This document shows, piece by piece, positions 33,053-43,752 of a stretch of DNA of 64,000 bases. Both the position numbers and the translations under genes were made by a program. A model generated the notes under the pieces. That model made no database searches and was not told the origin of the DNA. It saw only the letters and a list, made by a program, of their open reading frames with translations. Position 1 is the first letter of the stretch; each line of letters starts with the position of its first letter. This DNA is from Bemisia tabaci (taxonomy: Eukaryota > Arthropoda > Insecta > Hemiptera > Aleyrodidae), in contig NC_092798.1 in assembly GCF_918797505.1 (NCBI RefSeq), positions 3,485,501 to 3,549,500 of the forward strand. The letters run 5' to 3'.

Positions 33053-33367
33053 ACACACCGATTCCTGCGTATATTCACACGCAAAATCGAGTTTTAATGT
33101 TGACGAGTCAATATATTGATCGGTTATATCGATTTTTTAAAATTATTTACGGAAAATCGACGATTTTTTGGGATTGAAATTGTTTATTTTTGATTCATTG
33201 ATGACTAAATGCACCTAATCTGACTGTAGTACACCGACACCTACGTATTTTTTCTTGTAGAATCGATTTTTAACGTTAACGAGTCGATGTATCAATCGCT
33301 TATGTCGAATTTTTGCGATTTTTTAGGAAAATCAATGATATATTGGTATTGAAATTGGTTATTCTCC
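33053..33367 (+). repeat. Two diverged tandem units of about 180 bp
   Basis: CACACCGATTCCTGCGTATA (33053) and ACACCGACACCTACGTATT (33234) start parallel blocks. Both contain GACGAGTC..TATTGATCGGTTATATCG-like bases and end GGGATTGAAATTGTTTATTT / GGTATTGAAATTGGTTATTC. Confidence 0.65.
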
Positions 33368-33379
33368 ATTCGAGAACAA

Positions 33380-33960
33380 CCAAATTTTGGGTTTGAACAC
33401 ATTTCCGGTCGGGTCGATTTCCAATTGAATTCAAGTTTTCGATTGGGGCACATTTCCGGTCGAGTAGAAATTAGGATTTTCGATTTCCGGTCAAGTGAAA
33501 TTTCGGGTGGATAACGAATTCCGTTGATAGTGGTTTCCGGTCGGTCAGATTTCCGATCGAATCAAATTTTCAGTCGAGTCAAATTTTCGACAGGGACACG
33601 TTACCGGTTGGAAACTGTTTCCAGTTGGGTTAATTTTCGGTCACGTCATATACGGATGGATTACGGTACCAGTGAATTGGAATTTTGGGATGGGTCAGAT
33701 TTCAGGTTGGATCAAATTTCCAGTTAGGTCAAGTTTTCGATTGGAGCACGTTTCCGGTCGAACAGAGTTTACGGTTGTCGATTTCCGGTTAAGTAAAATT
33801 CGGCCGGACGATTGGTCGATTGATCTGAGTTTCCGGTGGGTAAGATCACCGGTTGAGTAAAGTTTTGGTTAGCATTGTTAGATCAGGTTTTCGGTCGAGT
33901 AGGATTTGTGGTAAATTTGAGTTTCCGGTTAATTTAAAGATTCAGTTAAGTGAATCAAGT
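33380..33960 (+). repeat. Degenerate short tandem array, TTCCGGTCGAGT-like
   Basis: TTTCCGGTCGAGT, TTTCCGGTCGGTCAGA, TTTTCAGTCGAGTCAAA, TTTCCGGTTAAGT, TTTTCGGTCGAGT and similar recur with irregular spacing of about 20-60 bp. The whole block looks like an old, decayed satellite. Confidence 0.7.
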
Positions 33961-34540
33961 GTCCCACTTAATTTATTGAACGATCCCAATTTTTTAATTG
34001 ACGATTTGCGTTGTCCAGGAAGATCATCGATTTTTGAATCCAAGAATTCTGATGAATGCACCAGAAACAAAAAGAGAAACACACATGCTGATTAGAAGAG
34101 AGGGAATTGCATGTAAACTTAGATATGGAAATAAATATCTCTGAATCTTTATCAGTGTATAAGTCGCAGGGAGTCAGCAATCGCCGGCAATTTGCAAGCT
34201 CCGTACTTGTCAATTCGTCAAATTGTAATTACGATAACATCGATATAGTAAAGATTTCTTTACGCCTTCAAATTCAGCGATACTCTCCGCTTTGCCGAGG
34301 AGTTCGTTTAGTTGCTTAACCGAACCTAACACAGATTATTGATGACATTTCACGGACTCGCGAATGTGCTAGCTGGCACCATGTATCCAAGAAGAAGGGG
34401 TGTAGGGAAAAGGGGGGAATGGGAAGGAAATAAGGACAAATCTATCGGGATCAGAAGAGCGTGTATGAACGTGAGAGAGGATCAGAAAGACAAGTGGTGG
34501 TGCGTAACCATAGATGCATACAAGAGATATACATGATACA
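33961..34540 (-). other. Possible 3' end or LTR of the BEL/Pao remnant
   Basis: On the minus strand a G-rich tract (CCCGGGGGTGGCACCC) directly precedes TGTACGATTTTGACTG at 34554. This is where a polypurine tract and an LTR start with TG would be expected, just after the end of pol. I found no second copy upstream of pol, so the LTR call is unproven. Confidence 0.3.
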
Positions 34541-35047
34541 GTCAAAATCGTACAGGGTGCCACCCCCGGGCAGTCTATGCCGGGTCTAGGACAGGGCAAA
34601 ATTTCTGAGATGCTACGTATCAACGTGCCAGAGCTGGTCTTGATTGATACTACTCTAGGTATGTTGTCATTACCTGGGTGAAGCTTTATAATTCTGCCCA
34701 TTCTCCAAAGCAGAGGAGGCAAGAACTTATCCTTTAATATCACTAATGTATTGACCCTAATATCGGTTTGTTTTACCCATTTACATCTTTGTTGCTGCTG
34801 ATGCAAATATTCCATTGACCAACGTTTCCAAAATTTTTCATATAATTTTTTAATTAACTTCCAATTTGTGACCGACGAAGTTGGATGTTCTGCTTTAGTA
34901 TTTAATATATCGGTCATTGCAGAACCAATCAAGAAGTGGCCAGGAGTTAGTGGAGAGAGGTCATTAGGATCGTTTGACACTGGCCAAAGAGGTCTAGAAT
35001 TCAGGATTGCTTCGATTTTGTTAAGGATTGTTGAGAATTCTTCGAAA

Positions 35048-36670
35048 TTAAGTACGTTTGTTGTAACTAGGGATGAATTTCCATTCAGCCTGTTTCTCTT
35101 GCAAGTAATTTAAAATTTCAGCTGAAAGGTTATTTTCAAACAACAGGGGTTGCCTAAGATTATTTCTAGCACCAATGAACGTTTTTGCTTGATCCGAATA
35201 TATTGTTAGAGGAATTCCGCGTCTAGATACAAATCTTTGAAGTGCTAATAGGAATGAGTAAGTAGTTAGATTAAATGTTATCTCCAAATGAACAGCTTTT
35301 GTAGCGAAGCATATAAAAAAAACAATATACAATAAATTAACAGCTTTTTTGTTAGGTTGCAAGCGCACTTTGAATGGTCCACAATGGTCCAAGCCTATGA
35401 CTGTAAATGGTCTCGCAGGTGTGACTCTTTCTTGTGGTAAGTTTCCCATCAACTGCGTTATGTGGGATGGTCTTACTCTACGGCATGGCACACATGAATT
35501 GACTATTTTCTTGGTCAACTTTAAACCATTAATTGGCCAAAATGTCGCTCTGACCAAAGAAAGTAATAACTGTGGGCCGCAATGTAACCCTTTGATATGC
35601 TCTGACGCAACAATCAAAGACGATAAAGGATGATCCTTAGGCAGTAAAATTTGATGTTTTGCATCGTGGGGAATTGATGCATTTTGTAGCCTTCCTCCGA
35701 CACGAATTAAACCGTTTTTGACGAAAGGGCTTAAACTGATGATTGAATTACTTTTTGGCAACTCTTCATTTTTACTCAATAAGCTATATTCATAAGAAAA
35801 TCTCTCTTTTTGTGCGATTTTGCACAATCTTAATTTGGTATTATTCAACTCCTCACAAGTTAAGTGCCCAGTTCTTTTATTACTCCTTTGTAAGTTCTGC
35901 TTTAAATTTTCAATAAATCTAAGACAGTACGAGGTTACACGTAGTAACTTATTAAAACTTGAATATCTCAAAAATAAAAACATTGGCTCATAATAAACCG
36001 CACTCAAACAAACAATATCAACGTTTTGTGGCTCTACGAATATCCTAGGTGAAGCATTGGAAACAGCTTCAGCACTTCTAATGCATGGAGGACCAAACCA
36101 CCATAAAGGGGATTCTCCCAGTTTTTTAGCATTGACTCCTCTAGTAAGAAGATCAGCAGGGTTCTCAGCTGAGGGTATGTAACCCCAGTTGTCAGTACAT
36201 AGGTATTTTCTTATCAGTTCAACTCTACGGGATATAAATCCGTCTTTACTCACTTGTGTATTTGTGTTAACACTTTTAATCCAACTTAGCGCAATGTTGC
36301 TGTCAGACCACATTAATACATAATTTATATTTACATCTAATATACTTAAAATACGATACACTAGTTCAGCAAGCAACACCGCACTGCATAATTCCAATTT
36401 TGGAAGAGTTACTGGCTTTTTTGATGCAACACGAGATTTAGAACATAATATATAACTCTGAAAATTTCCATTCAATAGTTGGGATGATATATATACACAT
36501 GCGCCATAAGCGCGGGGAGATGCGTCACAAAACCCATGAACACAAATTACTTTATTTGAAGTTGCAATGACTTGCCTTGGCACGCGCAAGTTTTGAGCCA
36601 ACTGAAGTTCAGTCACAATGTCTGTCCACACCGAAGTGTCCTCCGACGATAAATTATCATCCCATTGCAA
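35048..36670 (-). pseudogene. RNase H and integrase part of BEL/Pao pol
   Basis: 540 codons in the same frame as the upstream reverse transcriptase. RNase H motifs are HGFCDASPRAYGACVY, KLELCSAVL and WSDSNIALSW. The integrase has the N-terminal zinc-binding region (GLHCGPQ, NSCVPCRR) and the core motifs VIGLDHCGPF and TIYSDQAKTF. The frame ends prematurely after FIPS, six codons before a TAA. The reading then resumes in another frame at FEEFSTILNKIEAILNSRPL (35043 onward), so a short stretch is deleted. Confidence 0.9.
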
Positions 36671-36700
36671 TTTGAGAGTCCATAATTTTTGATAGAAAAG

Positions 36701-38308
36701 TTAAGCTCTAATTATAATCGGTTGCAATAACCCAAGTGGGTCATAAATACTATTTATCGATGCTAATACTGCTCTTTTAGTAGAATCCTTTGGTAGTTGG
36801 AGCTTACAATTTAAAATGAAAATATCAGCTTTAGGGTTCCAAGTTACCCCTAAAACCTGGTGATCGTCTTCATGTGAGAGAATCATGAATGGTTTTGAGG
36901 TATCTAAATTTAAAGCATTTAATACATGGGGCACGTTAGATACCCACTTTCGAAGTTCAAAACCACGTGGTGCTAAAATACTGATAACTCCTTTGATGGA
37001 TGTTACAGCTAATGGTATTGATTTTTTATTAGTCACGAAGTCGTCAACATAAAACTCTTTTTTGATTGTAAGCGCAGGCTCTGGATAAATATGAGCTTTT
37101 TCATGTCCAGCTTGTTGCAGGCATCTTTCAGCTTGGAAAGAAGCTGAACCAGTCCCATACGTCACAGTGTTTAGCTCAAAAATTTGTACCGGCTCATTTT
37201 CATTGAAACGCCACAGAATTCTCTGCAACCTTCTATGTTCAGGGTCTATTTTTATCTGACGATACATTTTTGTAACGTCAGCTGTTACTGCAACCGCAAA
37301 TCTACGAAACCTTATCAGTAAATCAAAAATGTCATGCTGAATTTTAGGACCTACGTGAAGAATTGAATTAAGAGAAATACCATTAGAGCTAGGCGCTGAT
37401 GCATCGAATACTACACGGCATTTGGTTGTTAAGCTACTTTCATTGAAAACGCAATGGTGAGGAATATAATAAGTCGGTAAGTTTTCTCCTTGATCAGAAT
37501 GAACTGGAGACATATGCCCCAATTCTAAGTATTCGTGCATGAACTCATTATATTGCTTTCGTAGCTGCGGATGAATTGATAATTTTCTTTCGAGAGAAAA
37601 TAAACGTCTAAGTGCTGAGCCATACGAATCACCTAAAATTGCTGGAGAATCTTTCAAAGGTAATTTCACCATAAATCTTCCATCTGTGTCGATCTTTAGG
37701 GATGACCTAAATAATATCTCAGCTTCATGCGTTTGTTTAGCTGACTGTAATGAGTGGCATTGAAACATGCCTATTTCTGTTTGTTTACTATCATTTTTAT
37801 ACTTATGTTGATAAGAAGATAGAGATAAATTATTAACAGGTGTCAAAATCCATCCTAATTTCGTACTTTGCAAAATTGGGAGTTCAGGGCCTAATGAATA
37901 TTTTTTGAATTTCAATAAACTCCAAAAAATTGATGCACCGAAAATAACATGTACTTCGCCTCGTTGAAAATAAATAGGGTCGGCCAATTTCGATTCTACC
38001 TTGGATGAAGTAATATCGTACTTTGGAAACGTTTTATCTGGAATAATTAGTGGCAGACTTGGCAACACTGCACAAGTTGCTTCAAAAGAAAATTTCGAGT
38101 TCAAAGATTTCACTGTGATAACAGTACGAAATTTCGAGATTGATGTTCCTACACCTATAATTTTTATTCCCTGTATCGATTCTACTTTGTTCTTTAAAGT
38201 GGCTGCTAAATCCTGTGAAATAAAATTAGCACTGCTGCCACAGTCTAATAGCGAGCGGCAGATTTCTGTTGGGGAAGGATTTCTGTTGCTAAGGAAGTTT
38301 GAATTCAA
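36701..38308 (-). pseudogene. Protease and reverse transcriptase part of BEL/Pao pol
   Basis: An uninterrupted 535-codon frame. Residues about 10-110 resemble the retroviral-type aspartic protease, with a DCGS active site instead of the usual DSG/DTG. Residues about 240-535 are the reverse transcriptase: RVVFDASAP, VTADVTKMYRQI and YVDD at about residue 420, ending SIYDPLGLLQP as in BEL/Pao. There is no true ATG at the start; the frame continues upstream. A single TAA separates it from the RNase H and integrase part in the same frame. Confidence 0.9.
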
Positions 38309-38344
38309 AGGATAATAATCCCTACTTCCAATCTCGTTTTTTCA

Positions 38345-38531
38345 CTTTAAAACAATTTAATTTGCTGATTAAACACGAAGAGATTGCAATTTGCCGGCAT
38401 ATGCTAATTGCCTGCAACATATACACCTGAGAATGTTTGTGAGGAAATTAATGAGAAAAAAAAATACTGACTGAACGATCACAATCACTGCCTGTGCAAA
38501 TGTTAATTAAACAATACTAAAGCACTTTATC
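38345..38531. other. Intergenic beside pol; gag expected here but not seen
   Basis: The region upstream of pol has stops in all frames and no CCHC zinc knuckle or other gag feature. Confidence 0.5.
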
Positions 38532-38770
38532 GATGGTGAAAGTGCAGAAGTGCGAATCTCGGAAAATACGATTTTCAAGGAGGGTAAAAAACCTGTCTGC
38601 ATTCCTCTTAATTGTCGGTAGAAGGGTGAAAATTCTTGAGGATAGCAAGAATAAGATGTTTTTTCAAACTCCATCAGCAGAATCAATAATTTCTCGAGCT
38701 GTTAGAAAATGCGGCAGAAATGCTGAGATTCGCATTTTTGGCACTAATATTCTACACTTCATCAGGAGAT
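38532..38770. repeat. Weak fold-back X
   Basis: GATGGTGAAAGTGCAGAAGT then GCGAATCTC near 38532; GAGATTCGC then CACTTCATC on the right. Arms are imperfect and no second copy was seen. Confidence 0.35.
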
Positions 38771-39461
38771 ACGCATTTTTGCAATATGTGTTTAAAACTT
38801 GTTGGTGGTTTTGGATCATATAAGGACTCAAAAAAGGGTTGCACACTTAAAATTCCTTAAAGGATAAGATTAAGTTGGTCATCGATGCTCCATCCATCCA
38901 AGTTTTACGCTTTCCTAATGGACCAGTGGACAAAGTACCTTTTCTTAAATTCTGATTATTCACAGTTAATCAAAGAAAGCTCATTTTATTCGTGCGAAAC
39001 ATTTCAAATTCACAACCGCATTTGAGAAAGTTCCGATCTTGTAAACGGCGACTCTTTCAGTTCCGCTTCAAAATACGATGACCGAACCAAGGGACTTAAG
39101 ATACACAATCTGATCCAGCCGCATGCAATTTCTTCTTTGCATTAAGACGTAGAAACGAAATACAATATTATTATTTTTTCAAAATGATATTCCACGGCAT
39201 TTTTCAAAAATGCGGCTCGATTTAAAACCCAATTTTATGAACTTTTTGGTCAAAATCATTCTACGAGGCCACTCACAAAGGATACACTAGAGCGCCTTCA
39301 AATCAATGCGTAAACTTAATGCGAGATTCTGATACCACTATTCGTGCGTCACGGCAGTCATCTTGCATACCCGGCCATTTGAAGGCGAATCATTGGCTTC
39401 AGGCAACGGGGTACGAATAACAGCAATGCCATTCGATAAACTCCGGGCGGCGGGGCCGCCC
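38771..39461. other. No recognised feature
   Basis: Ordinary AT-rich sequence. GC rises abruptly where the minisatellite begins. Confidence 0.4.
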
Positions 39462-41826
39462 ACCTGAACCCTAAGGAGCCGAACGCGGGGGTCAGCCCCC
39501 TGACCCCTAAGGAGCCGAACGCGGGGGTCAGCCCCCTGAACCCTAAGGAGCCGTTCGCGGGAGTCCGCCCCCTGACCCCTAAGGAGCCGAACGCAGGGGT
39601 CAGCCCCCTGAACCCTAAGGAGCCGTTCGCGGGGGTCGGCCCCCTGACCCCTAAGGAGCCGTTCGCGGGGGTCCGCCCCCTGAACCCTACGGAGCCTTTC
39701 GCGGGGGTCCGCCCCCTGACCCCTAAGGAGCCGAACGCGGGGGTCAGCCCCCTGAACCCTAAAGAGCCGTTCGCGGGGGTCCGCCCCCTGAACCCTACGG
39801 AGCCGAACGCGGGGGTCAGCCCCCTGAACCCTAAGGAGCCGTTCGCGGGGGTCCGCCCCCTGAACCCTAAGGAGCCGAACGCGGGGGTCAGCCCCCTGAA
39901 CCCTAAGGTGCCGAACGCGGGGGTCAGCCCCCTGAACCCTAAGGTGCCGTTCGCGGGGGTCCGCCCCCTGACCCCTAAGGAGCCAAACGCGGGGGTCAGC
40001 CCCCTGAACCCTAAGGAGCCGTTCGCGGGGGTCCGCCCCCTGAACCCTACGGAGCCGAACGCGGGGGTCAGCCCCCTGAACCCTAAGGAGCCGTTCGCGG
40101 GGGTCCGCCCCCTGAACCCTAAGGAGCCGAACGCGGGGGTCCGCCCCCTGAACCCTATGGAGCCGAACTCGGGGGTCCGCCCCCTGAACCCTAAGGAGCC
40201 GAACGCGGGGGTCGTCCCCCTGAACCCTAAGGAGCCGAACGCGGGGGTCAGCCCCCTGAACCCTAAGGTGCCGTTCGCGGGGGTCCGCCCCCTGAACCCT
40301 ACGAAGCCGAACGCGGGGTCAGCCCCCTGAACCCTAAGGAGCCGTTCGCGGGGGTCAGCCCCCTGAACCCTAAGGAGCCGAACGCGGGGGTCAGCCCCCT
40401 GAACCCTAAGGTGCCGTTCGCGGGGGTCCACCCCCTGAACCCTAAGGAGCCGAACGCGGGGGTCAGCCCCCTGAACCCTATAGAGCCGTTCGCGGGGGTC
40501 CGCCCCCTGAACCCTATAGAGCCGTTCGCGGGGGTCCGCCCCCTGAACCCTAAGGAGCCGTTCGCGCGGGTCCGCCCCCTGAACCCTACGGAGCCGAACG
40601 CGGGGGTCAGCCCCCTGAACCCTAAGCAGCCGTTCGCGGGGGTCCGCCCCCTGAACCCTAAGGACCGGTTCGCGGGGGTCCGCCCCCTGACCCCTAAGGA
40701 GCCGAACGCGGGGGTCAGCCCCCTGAACCCTAAGGAACCGTTCGCGGGGGTCCGCCCCCTGAACCCTAAGGAGCCGTTCGCGGGGGTCAGCCCCCTGAAC
40801 CATACGGAGCCGAACGCGGGGGTCAGCCCCCTGAACCCTAAGGAGCCGTTCGCGGGGGTCCGCCCCCTGAACCCTATGGAGCCGTTCGCGGGGGTCCGCC
40901 CCCTGACCCCTAAGGAGCCGAACGCGGGGGTCAGCCCCCTGAACCCTAAGGAGCCGTTCGCGGAGGTCCGCCCCCTGAACCCTACGGAGCCAAACGCGGG
41001 GGTCAGCCCCCCGAACCCTAAGGAGCCGTTCGCGGGGGTCCGCCCCCTGAACCCTAAGGAGCCGAACGCGGGGTTCAGCCCCCTGAACCCTAAGGAGCCG
41101 AACGCGGGGGTCAGCCCCCTGAACCCTAAGGTGCCGTTCGCGGGGGTCCGCCCCCTGAACCCTACGGAGCCGAACGCGGGGTCAACCCCCTGAACCTTAA
41201 GAAGCCGTTCGCGGGGGTCAGCCCCCTGAACCCTAAGGAGCCGTTTGCGGGGGTCCGCCCCCTGTACCCTAAGGAGCCGAACTTGGGGGTCAGCCCCCTG
41301 AACCCTAAGGAGCCGTTCGCGGGGGTCAGCCCCCTGACCCCTAAGGAGCCGAACTCGGGGGTCAGCCCCCTGAACCCTAAGGAGCCGATCGCAGGGGGTC
41401 CGCCCCCTGAACCCTATGGAGCCGTTCGCGGGGGTCCGCCCCCTGAACCCTAAGGAGCCGAACGCGGGGGTCAGCCCCCTGAACCCTAAGGAGCCGAACG
41501 CGGGGGTCAGCCCACCTGAACCCTAAGGAGCCGAACGCGGGGGTCCGCCCCCTGACCCTTAAGGAGCCGAACGCGTAGGTCAGCCCCCTGAACCCTAAGG
41601 AGCCGTTTGCGGGGGTCCGCCCCCTGACCCCTAAGAAGCCGAACGCGGGGGTCAGCCCCCTGAACCCTAAGGAGCCGTTCGCGGGGGTTAGCCCCCTGAC
41701 CCCCAAGGAGCCGAACGCGGGGGTCGTCCCCCTGAACCCTAAGGAGCCGAACGCGGGGGTCCGCCCCCTGACCCCTAAAGAGCCGAACGCGGGGGTCAGC
41801 CCCCTGAACCCTAAGGAGCCGAACGC
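39462..41826 (+). repeat. GC-rich minisatellite, 36-bp unit, about 65 copies
   Basis: The unit is GAGCCGAACGCGGGGGTCAG followed by CCCCCTGAACCCTAAG. Two main variants interleave: GAACGC paired with GTCAGC, and GTTCGC paired with GTCCGC. Each unit has a GGGGG..CCCCC hairpin stem. Because 36 is a multiple of 3, long frames stay open on both strands, with 12-residue periodicity such as PNAGVSPLNPKE; these are not taken as genes. A few units are 35 or 37 bp and break the frames. Codon use is that of the repeat itself. Confidence 0.95.
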
Positions 41827-41837
41827 ATGAGTTGAAC

Positions 41838-42305
41838 AAGAAATCGAAAAATGAGGCCAGAGTTTGATCTTTTTGCCCACCCGTTACTCGAAAACAGTTC
41901 CTACATTCATCTTGAAATTTTTTCCCGAGTTTTCTGTTATTGTAAGCTTCCACTTAAACCTTGGTTCGATGGTCGAATCGATGACCGAACAAGGGGCGAA
42001 AGTCAGCCTTTATTTTCGGAGTCTCTTCGACAAAGGAATTCAACGTATTCAAGGCAGGGTTTCTTTAGAGGATAAAGATCTCATTTGATACTGATATCGA
42101 AACTGCACTCGAATGCGATATTTTTCCTCTGAAAAAACCCTGTCTTTGATACGCTGAATTTCCATGTCAAAGGTGCATGAATTCTTTAGTCTCATGACTT
42201 ACAGAAGTGCGATCTCAAAATTCGAAAAAAATGACATGTAGGTGAAATTATGGAACGAATTGATGCGATTTATCGCACATCGCTCTGACGCAAACAATGG
42301 CAACG
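41838..42305 (-). repeat. Repeat W, right copy, inverted
   Basis: Begins 12 bp after the minisatellite. Contains the inverse of the left W landmarks (CTTGAAATTTTTTCCCGAGT; GTTCGATGGTCGAATCG; CAGAAGTGCGATCTCAAAATTCGA; GCTCTGACGC). Together with 32642-33020 it bounds a 9.7-kb block. Confidence 0.85.
42028..42169. mobile_element. Small palindrome Z inside right W
   Basis: GACAAAGGAATTCAACGTAT then GGCAGGGTTTCTTTAGAGGA mirrors CCTCTGAAAAAACCCTGTC then ATACGCTGAATTTCCATGTC. It is absent from the left W copy, so it probably inserted after the two W copies separated. Confidence 0.7.
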
Positions 42306-42370
42306 AACACCTTAATAATCGATTCTTTACCATACCTTCAAGTAAGGAATCGATTATCAATAATACACGC
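42295..42370. repeat. Family I, copy 6, partial
   Basis: GAACACCTTAATAATCGATTCTTTACCATA then AATCGATTATC. It abuts the outer end of right W. Confidence 0.6.
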
Positions 42371-42457
42371 CTCGCAAGTTGCAACTTGTGCATGTTGCAT
42401 ACACAAGAAGCTGAAGGAGCGTCAATTTTTCTAATCTCGCTGAGACGCGTGTAAAAA

Positions 42458-42664
42458 CACGAAAAAATGGATTGCTGATTATGAATTAAATTGTTAAAAA
42501 CTATGTCCAAAATATTTCGAATGTACATTTTACAATAGTGGGCAGCTACTTTAAGCACGGGGTGGTTTAATTAGCACTTGTTTATTATAAAACCTACATT
42601 AATATATGTCGGACACTTTATTAAACCACATAATTGTGAAATCAGCAATCCATTTTTACCCGTA
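42458..42664. mobile_element. Fold-back family T, copy 2, diverged
   Basis: CACGAAAAAATGGATTGCTG mirrored by GAAATCAGCAATCCATTTTT then ACCCGT. The centre GCTACTTTAAGCACGGGGTG resembles T copy 1. AA on both flanks is weak evidence in A-rich DNA. Confidence 0.65.
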
Positions 42665-42671
42665 AAAGCAA

Positions 42672-42922
42672 CACTGGAAAAAAAAAAAACACACACACAT
42701 TGGATCTAGAGTCCAGACTCTTAAAAACATCGACAAGAAAAAATACTCTTGATCCAATTAGATTTAAGCTTAAATAAAGAACCAAGCCTCTTAATTTGAG
42801 CGGATTTCCATTTGATTTAAGCCTGATCCTGATTGAATCAAGATTCCTTTTTCTTGTCAATGTTTTCAAGAGTCTCGACTCTAGATAGGATGTGTGTGTG
42901 TGTGTTTTTTTTTTTTCCAGTG
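42672..42922. mobile_element. Fold-back family C, copy 6, with CA/TG runs in both arms
   Basis: CACTGGAAAA.. to ..TTTTTTTCCAGTG. The left arm has five CA repeats before TTGGATC and the right arm seven TG repeats at the mirror position. Other C copies have one. AA flanks at 42670-42671 and 42923-42924. Confidence 0.9.
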
Positions 42923-43206
42923 AACTACTGCTTCCGTGAGAAAATGAATTGCATCAACATAAAAGAACCAAATCACATTTCGGTTTGCTTTCGCACATGT
43001 GTGTATTTTTATGAAAACTAAAGATCTAAAGGACCCGAGTCAGTCAAGCCGGGGCTAATGCAGTCATAATCTTTTTTTCCGATCCTTGAGAAAATTGGTT
43101 CACCAGTTTCATACCCACTTGATCTTTCGAGTGCGCGCGGATACATTGATGGAAAATCTCGAATGAGGTCTTAAACCCCGATTTCACTGGCGGCGCCCGA
43201 CGGGAA

Positions 43207-43412
43207 GTCTGCCGCCGTAGCGAAGGAAACAGTAAGTGCAAAAATGATGTTTTGAGAAAACGGGCTCAGAAACGTCTGACCGGAAAATTTTATTGAAAAA
43301 AGCCTCCGTTCTTTTTCAAATTGCCACTAATCATCCAAAAGACTCCTAGGAATCGTTAGGATGATTAAAAATCGACCGATTTCATTTCTATCACACAGAA
43401 AGGATATTTTTC
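43207..43412 (+). repeat. Direct duplication O, first unit
   Basis: GTCTGCCGCCGTAGCGAAGG to CACACAGAAAGGATATTTTT. Nearly identical to 43546-43752, offset 339 bp. Confidence 0.9.
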
Positions 43413-43545
43413 ATTTTCATGTTAGGCTAGTGTTAGGCAAGACTGCCATAAGTCCTATCTTCTGCATATATTCGTGAGTGCGTTTCGGACGTACAACACA
43501 TTTTCAGGTTATTAATTGGCAGAGAAGGGCAGGATAATACTTGGA

Positions 43546-43752
43546 GTCTGCCGTCATAGCGAAGGAAACAGTAAGTGCAAAAATGATGTTTTGAGAAAAC
43601 GGGCTCAGAAACGTCTGACCGGAAAATTTTACTGAAAAAAGCCTCCGTTCTTTTTCTAATTGCCACTAATCATCCAAAAGACTCCTAGGAATCGTTAGGA
43701 TGATTAAAAATCGACCGATTTCATTTCAATTACACAGAAAGGATATATTTCC
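43546..43752 (+). repeat. Direct duplication O, second unit
   Basis: GTCTGCCGTCATAGCGAAGG to ACACAGAAAGGATATATTTC, with only a handful of mismatches to the first unit. Includes ATCATCC..GGATGAT, a small internal palindrome. Confidence 0.9.

Larger units (their letters stand above)
34541..38341 (-). pseudogene. pol: BEL/Pao retrotransposon pol, decayed
   Basis: Domains on the minus strand: aspartic protease (DCGS motif at about 38240), reverse transcriptase with YVDD at 37051-37040, RNase H (CDAS near 36535), integrase zinc finger (HC then CVPC near 35480), catalytic-core first Asp (LDHCGPF) and second Asp (YSDQ), and the BEL-type C-terminal domain (SPLTPGHFLIG onward, 34950-34600). Lesions: an in-frame TAA at 36703-36701; a deletion with frame change near 35050-35043 that removes the segment expected to hold the third integrase acidic residue. 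The frame is open upstream only to a TGA at 38344-38342, and no gag is recognisable. Its product would have been a polyprotein acting in cytoplasmic particles and then in nuclear integration. It cannot be autonomous now. Confidence 0.9.

Noticed and set aside
34369..34600. C-terminal extension of the BEL/Pao reading frame beyond the expected end
   Set aside because: The family polyprotein normally ends near 34600; the open frame beyond it has no conserved content and overlaps the presumed polypurine tract and LTR.
39462..41826. CRISPR-like array
   Set aside because: Units are contiguous 36-bp repeats with no unique spacers, in a eukaryotic context.
39462..41826. Telomere-like CCTAA motifs in each minisatellite unit
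   Set aside because: One CCCTAAG per 36 bp is part of the unit; there is no TTAGG array.
39358..41880. Long open frames of up to 481 codons on both strands with 12-residue repeats
   Set aside because: They follow from a 36-bp tandem unit lacking stops, are open on both strands at once, and are broken by 35- and 37-bp units.
32642..42305. Polinton/Maverick interpretation of the W-bounded block
   Set aside because: No DNA polymerase B, integrase of that type, ATPase, protease or capsid gene is visible; the only coding remnant is BEL/Pao pol.
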